Shown piece by piece: positions 22,428 through 31,679 of a DNA stretch of 31,679 nucleotides. The notes below the pieces were generated by a model, which ran no database searches, had not been told where the DNA came from, and was given only the letters and a program-made list of their open reading frames with translations. This DNA is from Ophiocordyceps camponoti-saundersi (nom. inval.) (lineage: Eukaryota > Ascomycota > Sordariomycetes > Hypocreales > Ophiocordycipitaceae). The stretch lies in contig PDHQ01000364.1 of NCBI GenBank assembly GCA_003339415.1, positions 1 through 31,679 on the forward strand, in the 5' to 3' direction. Every line of letters begins with the position of its first letter. Positions within the stretch are counted from its first letter, which is position 1. The position numbers and the translations under genes were made by a program.

Positions 22428-22605
22428 AGCTAAATAGGTTAACGGCGGAGGGATTAAACAAGCTAATCACAAGCACAAGAAATAAGCTTAATACGAAGAT
22501 TAATAAGTGCCCTTGTTAATTAATATATATATATATCCTCTAGGAATAGCTGCCCCCCGATATAGGCAGTTAAGCAAATATTAGTCACATAACTAGAATA
22601 ACGCA
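22428..22605 (-). repeat. 3' LTR of the Ty3/gypsy element
   Basis: Sequence from AGCTAAATAGGTTAACGG onward matches 31545-31679. The match includes the exact block TTAATTAATATATATATA followed by TCCTCTAGGAATA. The right border is placed before the pyrimidine tract at 22607-22629. That gives an LTR of about 178 bp. Differences from the right copy are mostly C/T and G/A, with this copy keeping the C or G (for example CACAAGCACAAG against TATAGGCATAAG). Confidence 0.8.
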
Positions 22606-22606
22606 A

Positions 22607-22629
22607 TCCCCTTTTAACCTTCCCCCTCC
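22607..22629 (-). promoter_or_regulatory. Polypurine tract next to the 3' LTR
   Basis: On the plus strand this is TCCCCTTTT, AA, then CCTTCCCCCTCC. On the element's sense strand it is therefore a purine run with one TT interruption, lying directly internal to the 3' LTR, where plus-strand DNA synthesis is primed in LTR elements. Confidence 0.6.
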
Positions 22630-22775
22630 AGCTAGTCTATTACTAACACTAAAATAATAAATTAAAGTCTAAAAGTGAAATGGACAAAAGAGAGGATAAA
22701 GAGCAAAATAATAAATAGGAGGGGAATAAATAAATAACGAAGGGAATAAATAGGCTATAATAACTAAGTAAATAA

Positions 22776-24557
22776 TTAGATCTCGCCAGATCCTATTATA
22801 GATAAAGACTTTATAGATAGAGTCTTCCGGTTAGGCTTCGTTAATGCCTTAACAATATCTAGGGTCTATTTAAAAAAAACCTAATTATTACGAAGTTCCT
22901 TTCGCAGCTTGCTATTTTCCTCCTTAAGTGCTTAGAGCCTATCGTTAACCTTTATTATCTACTCGGTAGGAGGTGATAAATATCTAGGTTTAAGGTTATT
23001 AACTTTAAAGAGAGCGTTAATCTTCTTTTATATTCTAGTAATAAATATCTCTCCGTCCTCTCTATTATCTCTAATAGTCGCCTAATCGGTCTAGTTATTA
23101 TTATTATTAATAGCTCTTATTACTATTAGTTTAACTGCCGTTAATTTAGCTGCTACCGTCGGCTTAGTGGCGGTATTCTCTATAAAGACGTTATCTATCC
23201 GTTAGTTAATAACTTAACTATTATCTAAGGAAGAGTTAGAACTAGAAATAGCGATAGGAGGAGCCTTGTTAACTGTAAGGGTCTGGGTTAACACGCCCTA
23301 TTTAGAATAGCTTGTCTATTTCGTTACACGACCCTTAGTTATAGGCGTTATCTTAGTAGCTATCGCTAGCGATAATAATAATACTATGGCCGATATCTTC
23401 GGTGGCGGCTTTTAGGCTAGCAATTTTTATCGCTTATACTATATAGCTGCCTAATAGTCTGCGTTATCCCGTGCCGCATTATTAAGCAATCGTTTTAGCA
23501 TACCCTGGCCGGTATTTAACGACTTGGCAGGGGCTACTATAGTTTATATAGTGTTAATATTAGGATCTAGGTTAGTCTATAGGTTATCGATCCGTTTAGC
23601 AGTCTTTACTAGCGCTACACGTATCTCTATCTTATCACCCAACGCCGGGTGTAATATGTGATAGATCCGACGCAATACCGCCTGATAAATCTAACGTCTA
23701 AAGTATCCGATTTAAAATACCGTTATGCTCTTAATAGAGAGGTTATTAGGAGGGTGTCGGATATAATTATTAACCTTAAGCGTTAGGCTACAGAAGTCTT
23801 ATAGAGGCGTCCGGGCTAGGGTAAAGAATATAGTGCCGACGTCGTTAGCGATAAGGAATAGCTCCTTTAGGGTATATAGGTATATAGGTAGGTACTATAA
23901 CTCGAAGGCCTCCGCTTCGGAGATACCCTAAAACTTAGCAATATAAGGTATAACCTTTTTATTTTCTATCTTCGTCTATATTATCCTAATAACTAGCTAA
24001 GCTACCTATTAGCTATCCTAGGCTTTATTTTTAAAGTTACTATTAGCTAGCTTAATCGTATAATTTATCACTTTCTTCTAAGATCTTAAGATCTTAATCT
24101 ATTTAAGGCGGCAATCGCGGGTAAGGTAGGCGTATACTTAGTTAAATTTTACTTTAGAAGCTGCCTATATAGGGGCCGCCTTTTTAGCTAGCTTATTATT
24201 ATCTGCTAGTAAAGGCGAAGGGTGCTCGTCCGTCAGCTCCCCTTTAGCACTTTATCCTAGCTTACGGAAAATAAAGTTCGTATTCTGCGACTAAAGGAAG
24301 TAGTTATATAGTGTTCTTATAGGTAAGATATATTTATCCGGGCGGATAGAACGCTTCCTATTATAATAATCCTTATAAAATGCTTTAAATAACGTTCCTT
24401 AAAAGTCCTTATCTTTACTATAGACGTTAAGCTCGCCCGATAGTTAGCATAGTATATTTTCGTTATCGGAAATATAGTTAGGCGTTTCTTCTCGGGTTCT
24501 CGTATCCTAAGATATACTCGTTATAGGGGCCTTACCCTTAGATAGTCGCGGGGCTAT
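22776..24557 (-). pseudogene. Third ORF of the Ty3/gypsy element, 593 residues, unknown function
   Basis: It starts 208 bp after the pol stop. The likely start is the codon at 24557-24555, now ATA, in the context AAG-ATA-GCC that suggests a mutated ATG. The frame then runs 594 codons to the TAA at 22778-22776 with no net indel. About three dozen breaks occur, all TAA or TAG. The N-terminus is basic (APRLSKGKAP). The middle is mixed and globular-looking (for example EAEAFELQYLPIYLYTLKEL near 23920). A Ser/Thr/Asn/Ala-rich linker lies at about residues 400-500. The C-terminus has a heptad pattern V537, L541, L544, N548, L551, L555 typical of a parallel coiled coil. No protease, polymerase, integrase, chromodomain, signal peptide or clear membrane segment was found in the frame. 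Position equals that of env in some gypsy-like elements, but nothing shows an envelope protein. Function unknown. Confidence 0.78.
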
Positions 24558-24765
24558 CTTAGAAAAGAAAAGGGTAAGAAAAATATAGATAGGTTATAAA
24601 AAAGCTCGAAAAACGAGAGTGCACGATAGTGTAGTCCTATTATAGTGCGTGGTTAGTTAAAAGGTAGATATTACGGGAGGACGAGAAGGTAAGGTTACGA
24701 AACTATAAAATAAGGAAAAGAAAAATATATAAAGGAAGAGAGGAAGGAAAATAACGTAGTTATAC
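24558..24765 (-). other. Intergenic spacer between pol and third ORF
   Basis: It is purine-rich on the plus strand, hence pyrimidine-rich in the element's sense direction. A run such as TTTTCTTACCCTTTTC lies just before the putative start of the third ORF. Such a tract could serve as a polypyrimidine/3' splice region or a promoter for a subgenomic transcript. That is inference only. Confidence 0.35.
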
Positions 24766-27700
24766 TTAGAGTTTCCGCAGGCCTGCTAGCTTACTAGGTA
24801 GTAGCTAGTTATTAGGCCTTAAATAGTTAGGTCGGTTATAGTATTTCTTTAGCGAGTCCTTATAGAATAATAGCCCCTAGGCCCCTTTAATAGATAAATA
24901 GTTAATATGCCTTAGTATCTAAGATATCCTCCTAACCTAGTAGCATAGCTTAAACGGCCTAATCTACGTTAGCTTAAGTTTCCTAATAGCTCCGTTTATA
25001 GCTAGATAAACCTATATACTAGGGGTTAGACTAGACTCGTCTCTTTTATCGTAAATAGATATCTTATAATATATAATCTCGTTAAACTTACCTCTAGCTG
25101 CCTATCTCCGGTATTTAGCTTAGCTTATAAATTCTATAATAAGGTTAGCATATCTCCCTTATAGGGGCTATTCTACCTACTTTCCTAATCTTAAAGCTTT
25201 ACGTAATAATTCTATAGATTAAAATAGATTTAGGCCGGTCTATACTATTTCGTAAAGCACTTTAGTAAGTAAGTAGCCTAAGGTCCTAATAACCCTATAG
25301 TTAAGTTACCGTATAACTATTAGCAGATATTCGAACGAAGTATTCTTAGGAGGCTATAACCTCTTTAAAAGTTACTAAAAGATTTTATTTATTACTTTAA
25401 CTAAACCTATACTACGATATAACTTAGATAGCGCCGTTACTTAAAGTATATCTCTTACCGTTAAGAAGGCTAAAACTTCCCTCGATAAAAAAGCGGAACC
25501 TAAGTCGGAGTAAATAGCTATAGGTATAATCGTAATAAAGTCTAGCTAATTTCTTAGCCTAATAATAGTCTCCGAAGCTCCTATTATTCGGCAGGCTATA
25601 AGCTATGCAAAACGAGAGAAATAGTTAACTAATACTAGTATAAACTTAGTCCTATCTACGGCCGTTAGGAATAGTCTTATATAGTCTATAGTAAGGACCT
25701 AAAAGGGTGCTAAAATAAAGATTAGCTAATCCGGCGCCTTCGGCTTTTAGTTAAAATATAAAGTATATTCTCTATAACTTACTATATAAGATATAATATC
25801 CTAAGCTATTCTAGGCTAGAAGATATATATATAGAGTCGCCGACGCGTAATATCTAGCTTAAAGTAGCTACTTAAATTATAAGCTTAGTAGAGTGCCTGC
25901 GGGATCTTATATCGGAGAAGGTATCTCTACTACTTAGTTAAATAACTCCCTTTATATAGTAGGGTATTCGTTTATATTAACTATTTAAAAGATATTGCCT
26001 ATTATCTAATACGATTTGCCGAGATATAATTAAGTTTATTAGGAACCTTATTATATTATAGCTAATTAACTATATCTGCGTAATAGTAGTTTATATAATA
26101 GTCTAATAGCCTCGATATCCTATCCGTCTCTCTTACGAGTGCTATAGCTGCTCGGAGGTCTACTCGGGTCTTATTATCTTATTTTTCCTAGGTTTATAAG
26201 GCTAATAAGGTATTCTATTAGAGCGCAGTTAGTTATAGCAAAGGGGTGCCTATCTTATTAGTAGGTAGTTTCTTAAGGGGCATACCCGCCAGGTATTTAA
26301 GGAGCGCCTCATAGCCTTACAGGCTATCTTTCCATTTCTATAGTCCGGTATTAGTATTAACTATTCCCTAGTCTATAATATCCGTAGCTTAGTATTTATT
26401 AGATAGGAAGATTATCCTAGATAAACTATCCGTAGCCTAGTTTCGCGAACCCTTAACGTGGGCAATCTTAATATTTAGCAGCCGCAGCTTAGTTACCTAT
26501 CGAGCGTAGATACCTTTATAGCCCTTAGAAGTTAGGAACTATATAATAGGGAAGTGGTCTATAAAGATAGTTAATTTATCTATTATACGGAATAGATATT
26601 AGTAGCGACGGCAAAATTCGATTAAAGTATAAAGTTCCCGCTTATATATTCTATAATTACGCTATATCTTCGTAAAGAGAAAGGAGTCGTATAAAATCGG
26701 CACTAGGCTATCTCCTTATTACTATAGGATAACGTAGCCTGCTCCGAACCTTAAAGCATCTATATATATAAGTACTAGCTTATTAAGTTAAGGCCTGTAA
26801 ATAGCTACTACTACTTCGGCGAGAGACTTAAGGATTATAAAGGATAAAGCCTTAGATAGCCCCTATAAGAAGGGAACATTTCTAGTAAGTCGCGTTAATA
26901 GTCGGGAGAACTCTGCGCAATTAACTATCTATCTCCGGCAGGGTCTAATTACTCCGAGAAATACCCTAACTTACCTCTAATTTATTAGCACCGGCTATTC
27001 TTAGATTTTCTAAAGCCTCCTAGGCTTAATTATAATCCGTCTACCTATATAATACGTCTATCCTACTACTAGGATTTCTATTATGCTAAGAAAGACCTTC
27101 TTAAAACTTAACCGGAGTAAGGCCTATAATAATCTAGGCAGAAAGTAGTCCCTAATAAACGCCTATTATTCCTCGAACGTGGCATATTTTAAAAAGATAT
27201 CGTCTATATAGTTATTAAGAGGCGCAATATAATAGCTTTTAATAGGGACCGCTAATAGAGATAGTTTAGGTAGAGGTTCGGGTATAGCCCTAAATACTAG
27301 CTTCGTTATTTCGGTAAAGCTATAAGCTGCGGATTAGGTCCCCTAAGGGAGCCTTATAAGCTATAATTAGGAAAAACTAGGGATTTAAAACGCTAGAACG
27401 TAGCGTAGTTTAAATACGACGGGTATAGCCTAGTAGCTATACTTTAAGTCGAATATACTAAATAAACCTATTCTTAGATCTAAGAGTTTATTATAAAGCT
27501 CCGATAGTAACGGGATAGTAGTGCCTAGTAAGTCTTCGTTAACGTTATAGTAGTTAATTATTAATCGTATTTCGGCCTATAGGTTAGACTTATCCTTAAC
27601 TATTATAATAGGTTCCGCTAACTATTAGCTTAACTCACCGTTAGCCGCTACTATATACTTATAGATTCCTAAGTTAATATTCTTACGAATAATTTTATTT

Positions 27701-28010
27701 ATCTAGTATTATTTTAGAGCACTCTATCTTTTCTTCCTACTACGGCACTATAGTTTAGTTCCCGGTATAATCCTTAGGTAATATAGGAATAAGTCTATAG
27801 GTAGCATATCGCGTATATCCCGACCCTTAAGATTACGATAGGTATAAAACGTACGTGCAATCTCCTCTCTTAAGTGATCCGGGACTAAAAGTCTAAGCGT
27901 GATACTATAGGCGTTAAACTATGCTATAACTAAACATTTATTAACAGAATTATTAATTTCTCGTCGCTAAACTCTCCTCTATATTAGGAATAGTAACGCT
28001 AATAGCCTAT
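24766..28010 (-). pseudogene. Pol relic: reverse transcriptase, RNase H, integrase
   Basis: A single minus-strand frame (codons starting at 27210, 25506 and 24768) runs through three domains with only TAA/TAG breaks. Reverse transcriptase: I-R-L-I-I-N-Y-Y-N-V-N-E (about 27572-27537), F-S-I-F-D-L-K-Y-S-Y (27462-27433), then R-L-P-stop-G-T (27352-27335), and the catalytic box Y-I-D-D (27210-27199). RNase H: D-A-L-R-F-G-A-G-Y-V-I-L (26761-26726), K-R-E-L (about 26645), T-D-S-L-S-R at its end. Integrase core: I-D-Y-I (Asp codon 25686), Y-S-D-L-G-S-A-F (Asp codon 25506), and Lys at codon 25398, exactly 36 residues later, where Glu belongs. That gives D-59-D-35-K. The HHCC finger was not resolved. 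The protein ends A-G-L-R-K-L at 24766. Together these would copy and integrate the element; the integrase site and many stops make it dead. Confidence 0.93.
27199..27210 (-). other. Reverse transcriptase catalytic box YIDD, intact
   Basis: Reads Y-I-D-D followed by I-F-L-K-Y on the minus strand. The two Asp codons (GAC, GAT) bind the catalytic metals in the family. They survive here, in contrast to the copia relic, where the second Asp is Asn. Confidence 0.9.
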
Positions 28011-28099
28011 CTGCTTATAGCCTAAGCTAGTATTATCTACTTAACCGTTATTTAGTTATAGGTCTAGTAACTAGATCGCTCTATAATTATTAGGGACTA

Positions 28100-31080
28100 T
28101 TAAGTACGGTCTTTATAGCAGCTATAGTTAAGGAAAGAAGATTAGAATCGACGAGGGGGCAATAGTAAGAAGTAAGAGCATAATTTATATAAAAGTCTAT
28201 CTAAGTTTATATATATATAGCCTGCCTTATTAATTTAGGGGCGTAGCTTATAAATAAAGTAATCGGGTTTATAATAAAATATGCAAAGTCTAAACTAATA
28301 ATAATATTTCTAGTTAGCTATAGTTTTATAACCTACCTAGGTTAGCGCTAATAACCTAGTTTAACGATTTAATCTAGTTATCGTTATTATTCTTAGAAGT
28401 TAAGTTCTTAGAAGAGGTGTCGGAGTCGTTCTTATTATCGCTATCTATATCTTCGGACGTTAATTTAGGGAGCCTAACAAACTTCCTTAAGATAGGCGGG
28501 GCGTTAGGCGCTAGGACTAACTTCTATCTTAGCGATATAGCTATTTACGGGCCTTGCAAGGCTACCGGTATATTACCTTAATTACGATCTCTAATTATTA
28601 AAGTGCTAGTTTTAATATAGATAACGGCGTTAACGTTAAAAAGCTAAGGCATACCTAATAGAAGGGGTAGGTTATCGACTACGTTATTATTTTTAAGCTT
28701 AACGATCGCTTAGATTTCTCTAATTACCCTAAAGACGTTTATATTTAAGATAGCAAAGTTATAAACGGGAATACGCGATCTATCCGCGACTTTTATAGCT
28801 AGCTTGCTAAACCTAATATCCTTTAGGTCTATAACGGGGATCTTATTACGATTAGCAAAGTCGTAATTAATAAAACTTGCCTAAGACCCTTAGTCTGCTA
28901 TTATATTCTTATCTGCTAGCTTTAGGGACTTATTTTTGCTATCGACTTAGAATAAGATAGTATATAGAACTCTAAAGGTCTTGCAATCTCTAGTTTCTTT
29001 AATTAAACGGGTATTTATATCCTACCTAGCTAGGTTAACTCTATCACTACTAATATATACTGCTTTAGACTTGCCCTTACCCTTACCTTTAGCCTTCGTC
29101 TTAATAGAGGTCTATCTTTTGCGTGACGAGAGATACCTAAATTACTTAGCCCCTTCTAAACTTACCTGCCAGAAATCTACTAGATTAATAGGTATAATAA
29201 ATCTCTTCGCTAGTTTAATCTAATTAATATTACCTAGGCTATCTCTTACCTAGACTTCCGCTAAACCCTTAGCCCTCTTTTTCTTATTAGCTATTATACT
29301 CTTCTTAGCACTTAATAGTCCTAGCTAATTAGGCACTTTAGGCGTTTTATAATATAAGGTTACCTCTAGGTCTAAATTATTCTTAAATATTTCCTCTAAG
29401 AGTATCGGGTTAATTAATCTCTTTTTAATCGGTAGTTTGCTAAGTCCGGCTACTATAACTAACACTATAAGTACGTTACGAACTATCTTACTAAGTTTAA
29501 TATTATCTCTATCTATTATAGTAAGTAATTAGAGCTTACAAGCTATAATATTAGTATTATTAATACTACTTATATTACCTTATACGGACTTATTAATTCC
29601 TAAACTAATAATATTAGAATAAACATTCCCACTACTATCTATAGGTATATCGTAGAGTTTATTAATTAAACCTTAGCAGAGGTTCCGTTCTAAGAGGTCT
29701 TAATATCTAAGGTCGACCTAGTGCGCCGTAATAGCCTAGGTTATTAGTGGAGGTATAGTAATTACCTATTAAAGGGGCTTCGGGCCTCTGCCGACTACGG
29801 TTAAACCTCTTAAGATATCTTTCTCCTAACCTTAAAGCTGCTACGCTTCGGGAGTAATATAAGACGTAGCGTAGTGCCCGGGTTACCCGTATTTAAAGCA
29901 AATAACCTAGTCTAGTAGAAGGGAAAGTAAACTATTCACGTATACGTTAGTTAAGTCCTTTAGGTTTGCCTAGTTAACCTATCTGCTATTATTGCCACTA
30001 CGGCCTCCGTAATAGCCTCCGCGATATTTACTCTAGCGGTTATTCTAGCGGTAATTATTTAAAGAGCGATAAGACCTACCTCGACCTCCACGATAGGTCC
30101 TACGATTTAAGCTATTAAGACGATCTATCTAGTTTAGACGAACGTTATCTTTAGGATATCCCGTCTAGTTAGGTTAGTCCTAGTAGCTTACTATAGTTAT
30201 ATTAGTAGTAGCTTAGGGAGTTAATACTTACTAATAGGGCTTATATCCTAGTCTCTCCTTAACTAACGTATTAGGGGAGTAACTAAACTTCTCTTAGAAG
30301 AGCTATTATATAATTAAGGCCGTTACTACCTACTTACGAGCTTAGCGCTTAACTTATTCCGTAAAACGAATATCCTTAGCTACTTAGATAATATCCTATA
30401 CTTCTATAAGACTTAAAGCTATTATAGCTCGTTAAGTAGTTATAATATATCGAAGTTTTTAGTCGGCTATGCCCGTAATAAACTTTTAGATAATTATACT
30501 AAGGATAGCTATCTCTAATAAGGGAAGGACCTATATAGCCGATACTCGGTCTTATCCCCTAATAGACCGAAGTATCTAGCGAGTGCGATTATAGTACGTC
30601 TAGAGCGACTTACTATCTTATTAGCCGAATATTATTAGCACTCGAGGTTACTATAGGATATAATTTAGAGCAAATCTCTCCTCGAGTAATATTTACAAAA
30701 CCTTTAGGTTTACTTTAGTTACTATACTATTTCTAGTATTAATATAGACGTTATAAAGCAACGTATTGCCGTTAATAAAGTCGGCGGCTGCGCCCACTAA
30801 GCTAATATTAATTACTCGGATTTTATCGTTATAGTAAGGCATATTACTATTAAGGCGAACAAAGGCGAGGTCGATTACCTCTAGCTAGCGATAGGCGCTA
30901 TATATCCTATCGAACTTACTAATATCTGCCTAGGTTAGTAGCTTAATCTATCGGCTATTCCTACTATCCTAGTAAGGCTAATTATAAGAAGCTATAAGAT
31001 TTAGTTAAAGCTGATACTTACTAAGGGCATATATAGCTAATGCCTCTATAATAACGTCGTTTAGAAAGATTAGTTCTAGG
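28100..31080 (-). pseudogene. Gag-protease relic
   Basis: A minus-strand frame (codons starting at 29900 and 28895) covers Gag and protease. The Gag N-terminal part (about 31080-30250) is helical, with a capsid-like segment including L-Q-T-Y-Y-N-R-T-R-Q-I-L-R near 30600. It is followed by an Arg/Gly/Tyr/Asn-rich region (about 30100-29960), typical of RNA-binding nucleocapsid. The zinc knuckle is at 29900-29859. Protease follows with A-D-stop-G-S (28898-28884), corresponding to the D-S/T-G active site in the form D-Q-G-S, and L-L-L-G-M-P (about 28660-28643), the retropepsin flap/hydrophobic end. Breaks are TAA/TAG only. This frame differs from that of the reverse transcriptase, and the switch lies between about 28280 and 28010. 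Gag packages the RNA; the protease cuts the polyprotein. The start codon is not identifiable. Confidence 0.85.
29859..29900 (-). other. CCHC zinc knuckle of Gag, two Cys lost to RIP
   Basis: Reads C-F-K-Y-G-stop-P-G-H-Y-A-T-S-Y on the minus strand. The knuckle pattern C-x2-C-x4-H-x4-C fits exactly if the two Tyr codons (TAC, TAT) are former Cys and the stop a former Gln. The surviving Cys and His hold the expected positions. Confidence 0.85.
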
Positions 31081-31534
31081 TTATAGAATAGAGTAGGGAA
31101 AAGGGACGAGGCACGAAAAACGAAGGCTAAGTTAATTTAGTATATATTAAAGGTTATATATATATATATATATAAAGAAAGAGAAGAAGAATAAGATAAT
31201 AGAGAGTAGAAAAGGGGGCAATTTGTATCTTATCGAAGAAGGAGCTAATATAGTTAGCAAGGCAGGACTTATCTATTATCTCCTTTAATTAGGGCAGGCA
31301 ACGTAGCAAGACTGCCTCATTAATCTATATAACTTCCCGATTATTAAGCGAATTGCTATTAGGAAGGAACTTAATTACCGAGTAGGTAGGTTAGTTAGAA
31401 AAGGGGTAAAATAAGGTTCTTAGTAATATCTTAGGAGCCTTAAGTTTATTATTATATTAAGTTGAGTATAGTCGCGTTCCTAAGCGTGTGCGGTAATCGG
31501 CAATTAGTGCTAAGAGATTAATCCCCCCCCCTAT
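31081..31534 (-). other. Leader between 5' LTR and gag
   Basis: Contains a TA tract at about 31157-31173, a purine-rich patch (31174-31216) and a C-run near 31523-31531. No coding frame was followed. In LTR elements this stretch carries the packaging signal and the gag start, neither of which I can point to here. Confidence 0.45.
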
Positions 31535-31545
31535 CTCGGTTACTA
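31535..31545 (-). promoter_or_regulatory. Primer-binding-site candidate
   Basis: The plus strand reads CTCGGTTACTA and directly abuts the right LTR. A tRNA 3' end would read ...CCA, and TA in place of CA is the RIP change, so CTCGGTTACCA may be the ancestral tRNA-identical sequence. Which tRNA this is cannot be decided here. Confidence 0.35.
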
Positions 31546-31679
31546 GCTAGATAGGTTAACGGCGGAGGGATTAAATAAACTAATTATAGGCATAAGAAAT
31601 AGGCTTAATACGAAGATTAATAAGTGCCCTCGTTAATTAATATATATATATATCCTCTAGGAATAACTGCCCCCTATAT
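31546..31679 (-). repeat. 5' LTR of the Ty3/gypsy element, cut by the window end
   Basis: Matches 22429-22563 with about ten differences in 134 bp. Most are C-to-T or G-to-A here relative to the left copy, at CpA/TpG. The remaining 40-45 bp of the LTR should lie beyond the window. Confidence 0.8.

Larger units (their letters stand above)
1..31679. other. RIP-saturated, gene-poor heterochromatin-like compartment
   Basis: CpA and TpG are almost absent throughout and TpA is dominant, whereas CpG remains common. This is what repeat-induced point mutation leaves behind: C-to-T changes in CpA context on both strands of duplicated DNA, known from filamentous ascomycetes. Ancestral reading frames are cut by TAA and TAG, and hardly ever by TGA, because CAA/CAG become stops while TG is destroyed. 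Alternating TA tracts occur at many places, for example near 6141-6160, 9199-9215, 14511-14533, 17441-17458 and 31157-31173. Patches that keep more CpA/TpG are 13800-14180, 22310-22700 and parts of 23260-23700. These are probably younger or less mutated sequence. Confidence 0.93.
22428..31679 (-). mobile_element. Ty3/gypsy-type LTR retrotransposon with third ORF (5' LTR runs off the window)
   Basis: A minus-strand element bounded by direct repeats (22428-22605 and 31546 to beyond 31679; offset 9117 bp). In transcription order it has LTR, primer-binding-site candidate, gag with zinc knuckle, protease, reverse transcriptase, RNase H, integrase, an extra ORF, polypurine tract and LTR. Integrase placed after RNase H is the Ty3/gypsy order (Metaviridae-like). 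The element is heavily RIP-mutated, with stops throughout, yet long frames remain in register. It is less mutated than most of the window, so it is probably one of the later insertions. The target-site duplication cannot be checked, because the right end is outside the window. Confidence 0.93.

Noticed and set aside
22319..22519. Open frame of 66 codons on the plus strand, with an overlapping minus-strand frame at 22255-22476.
   Set aside because: They cross the LTR border of the Ty3/gypsy element and exist because this patch is less mutated. The right LTR copy does not preserve the upstream half, and no family was recognised.
22640..22775. Hydrophobic extension after the first TAA of the third ORF that could be a membrane anchor if the stop were a mutated Gln codon.
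   Set aside because: A second in-frame TAG follows within a few codons, the area is pyrimidine-rich leader of the polypurine tract, and RIP is milder here, so the TAA is more likely the real stop.
28981..29223. Open frame of 80 codons on the plus strand.
   Set aside because: It lies antisense inside the gag-protease relic, whose minus-strand frame is clearly the real one.

Overview
This window is 31.7 kb of repeat-induced point mutation (RIP) wreckage, almost certainly from a filamentous ascomycete (Pezizomycotina). The dinucleotides CpA and TpG have been nearly erased and TpA is in great excess, while CpG is plentiful. That is the signature of C-to-T mutation at CpA on both strands. As a hand-counted sample, bases 1441-1500 hold one CpA/TpG against eight ApC/GpT. 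No intact gene was found. The short open frames that exist are chance windows in mutated DNA. Many ancestral reading frames can still be followed, because their only interruptions are TAA/TAG at former CAA/CAG or TGG codons. No tRNA, rRNA, CRISPR or bacterial-type signal was seen.

Left part (1-7.5 kb): unidentified coding relics on the plus strand, with duplicated blocks inside them (about 310 bp repeated 402 bp apart, a motif family in five copies, and a 57-bp tandem repeat). They end with a two-exon relic at 6.26-7.52 kb. Its 74-nt intron is still spliceable in frame, and its Cys pattern resembles the fungal DUF3716 family.

Middle (8-17.7 kb): two paralogous relics on the minus strand that read as BTB/POZ-domain proteins (8.65-9.47 and 10.65-11.45 kb). 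A dispersed repeat of about 220 bp occurs three times (8.15, 12.44 and 17.47 kb). Further unassigned coding relics lie at 11.82-12.24 and 12.74-13.33 kb. A satellite-like array at 13.8-15.04 kb is built of about ten ~123-bp units arranged as five A-B dimers of about 250 bp. A long coding relic at 15.0-16.56 kb follows it.

Right part: a Ty1/copia-type retrotransposon relic on the plus strand (about 17.74-20.55 kb). Reverse transcriptase and RNase H are recognisable, and the catalytic YxDD box is mutated to YIDN. Next come a purine-rich tract and a 36-bp tandem repeat. Last is a nearly complete Ty3/gypsy element on the minus strand (22.43 kb to beyond the window end). It shows LTR, Gag with a damaged zinc knuckle, protease, reverse transcriptase, RNase H, integrase (D-59-D-35-K, the E mutated to K), then an additional ORF of 593 residues in the env position, then a polypurine tract and LTR. 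The two LTR copies differ mainly by RIP-type transitions.

The most unusual content is the third ORF of the Ty3/gypsy element. It is in frame throughout despite RIP, ends in a leucine-zipper-like coiled coil, and matches no retroelement domain that I recognise. The dimeric satellite array and the RIP-inactivated BTB gene pair come next. The window as a whole is probably heterochromatin (pericentromeric, subtelomeric or an accessory compartment).
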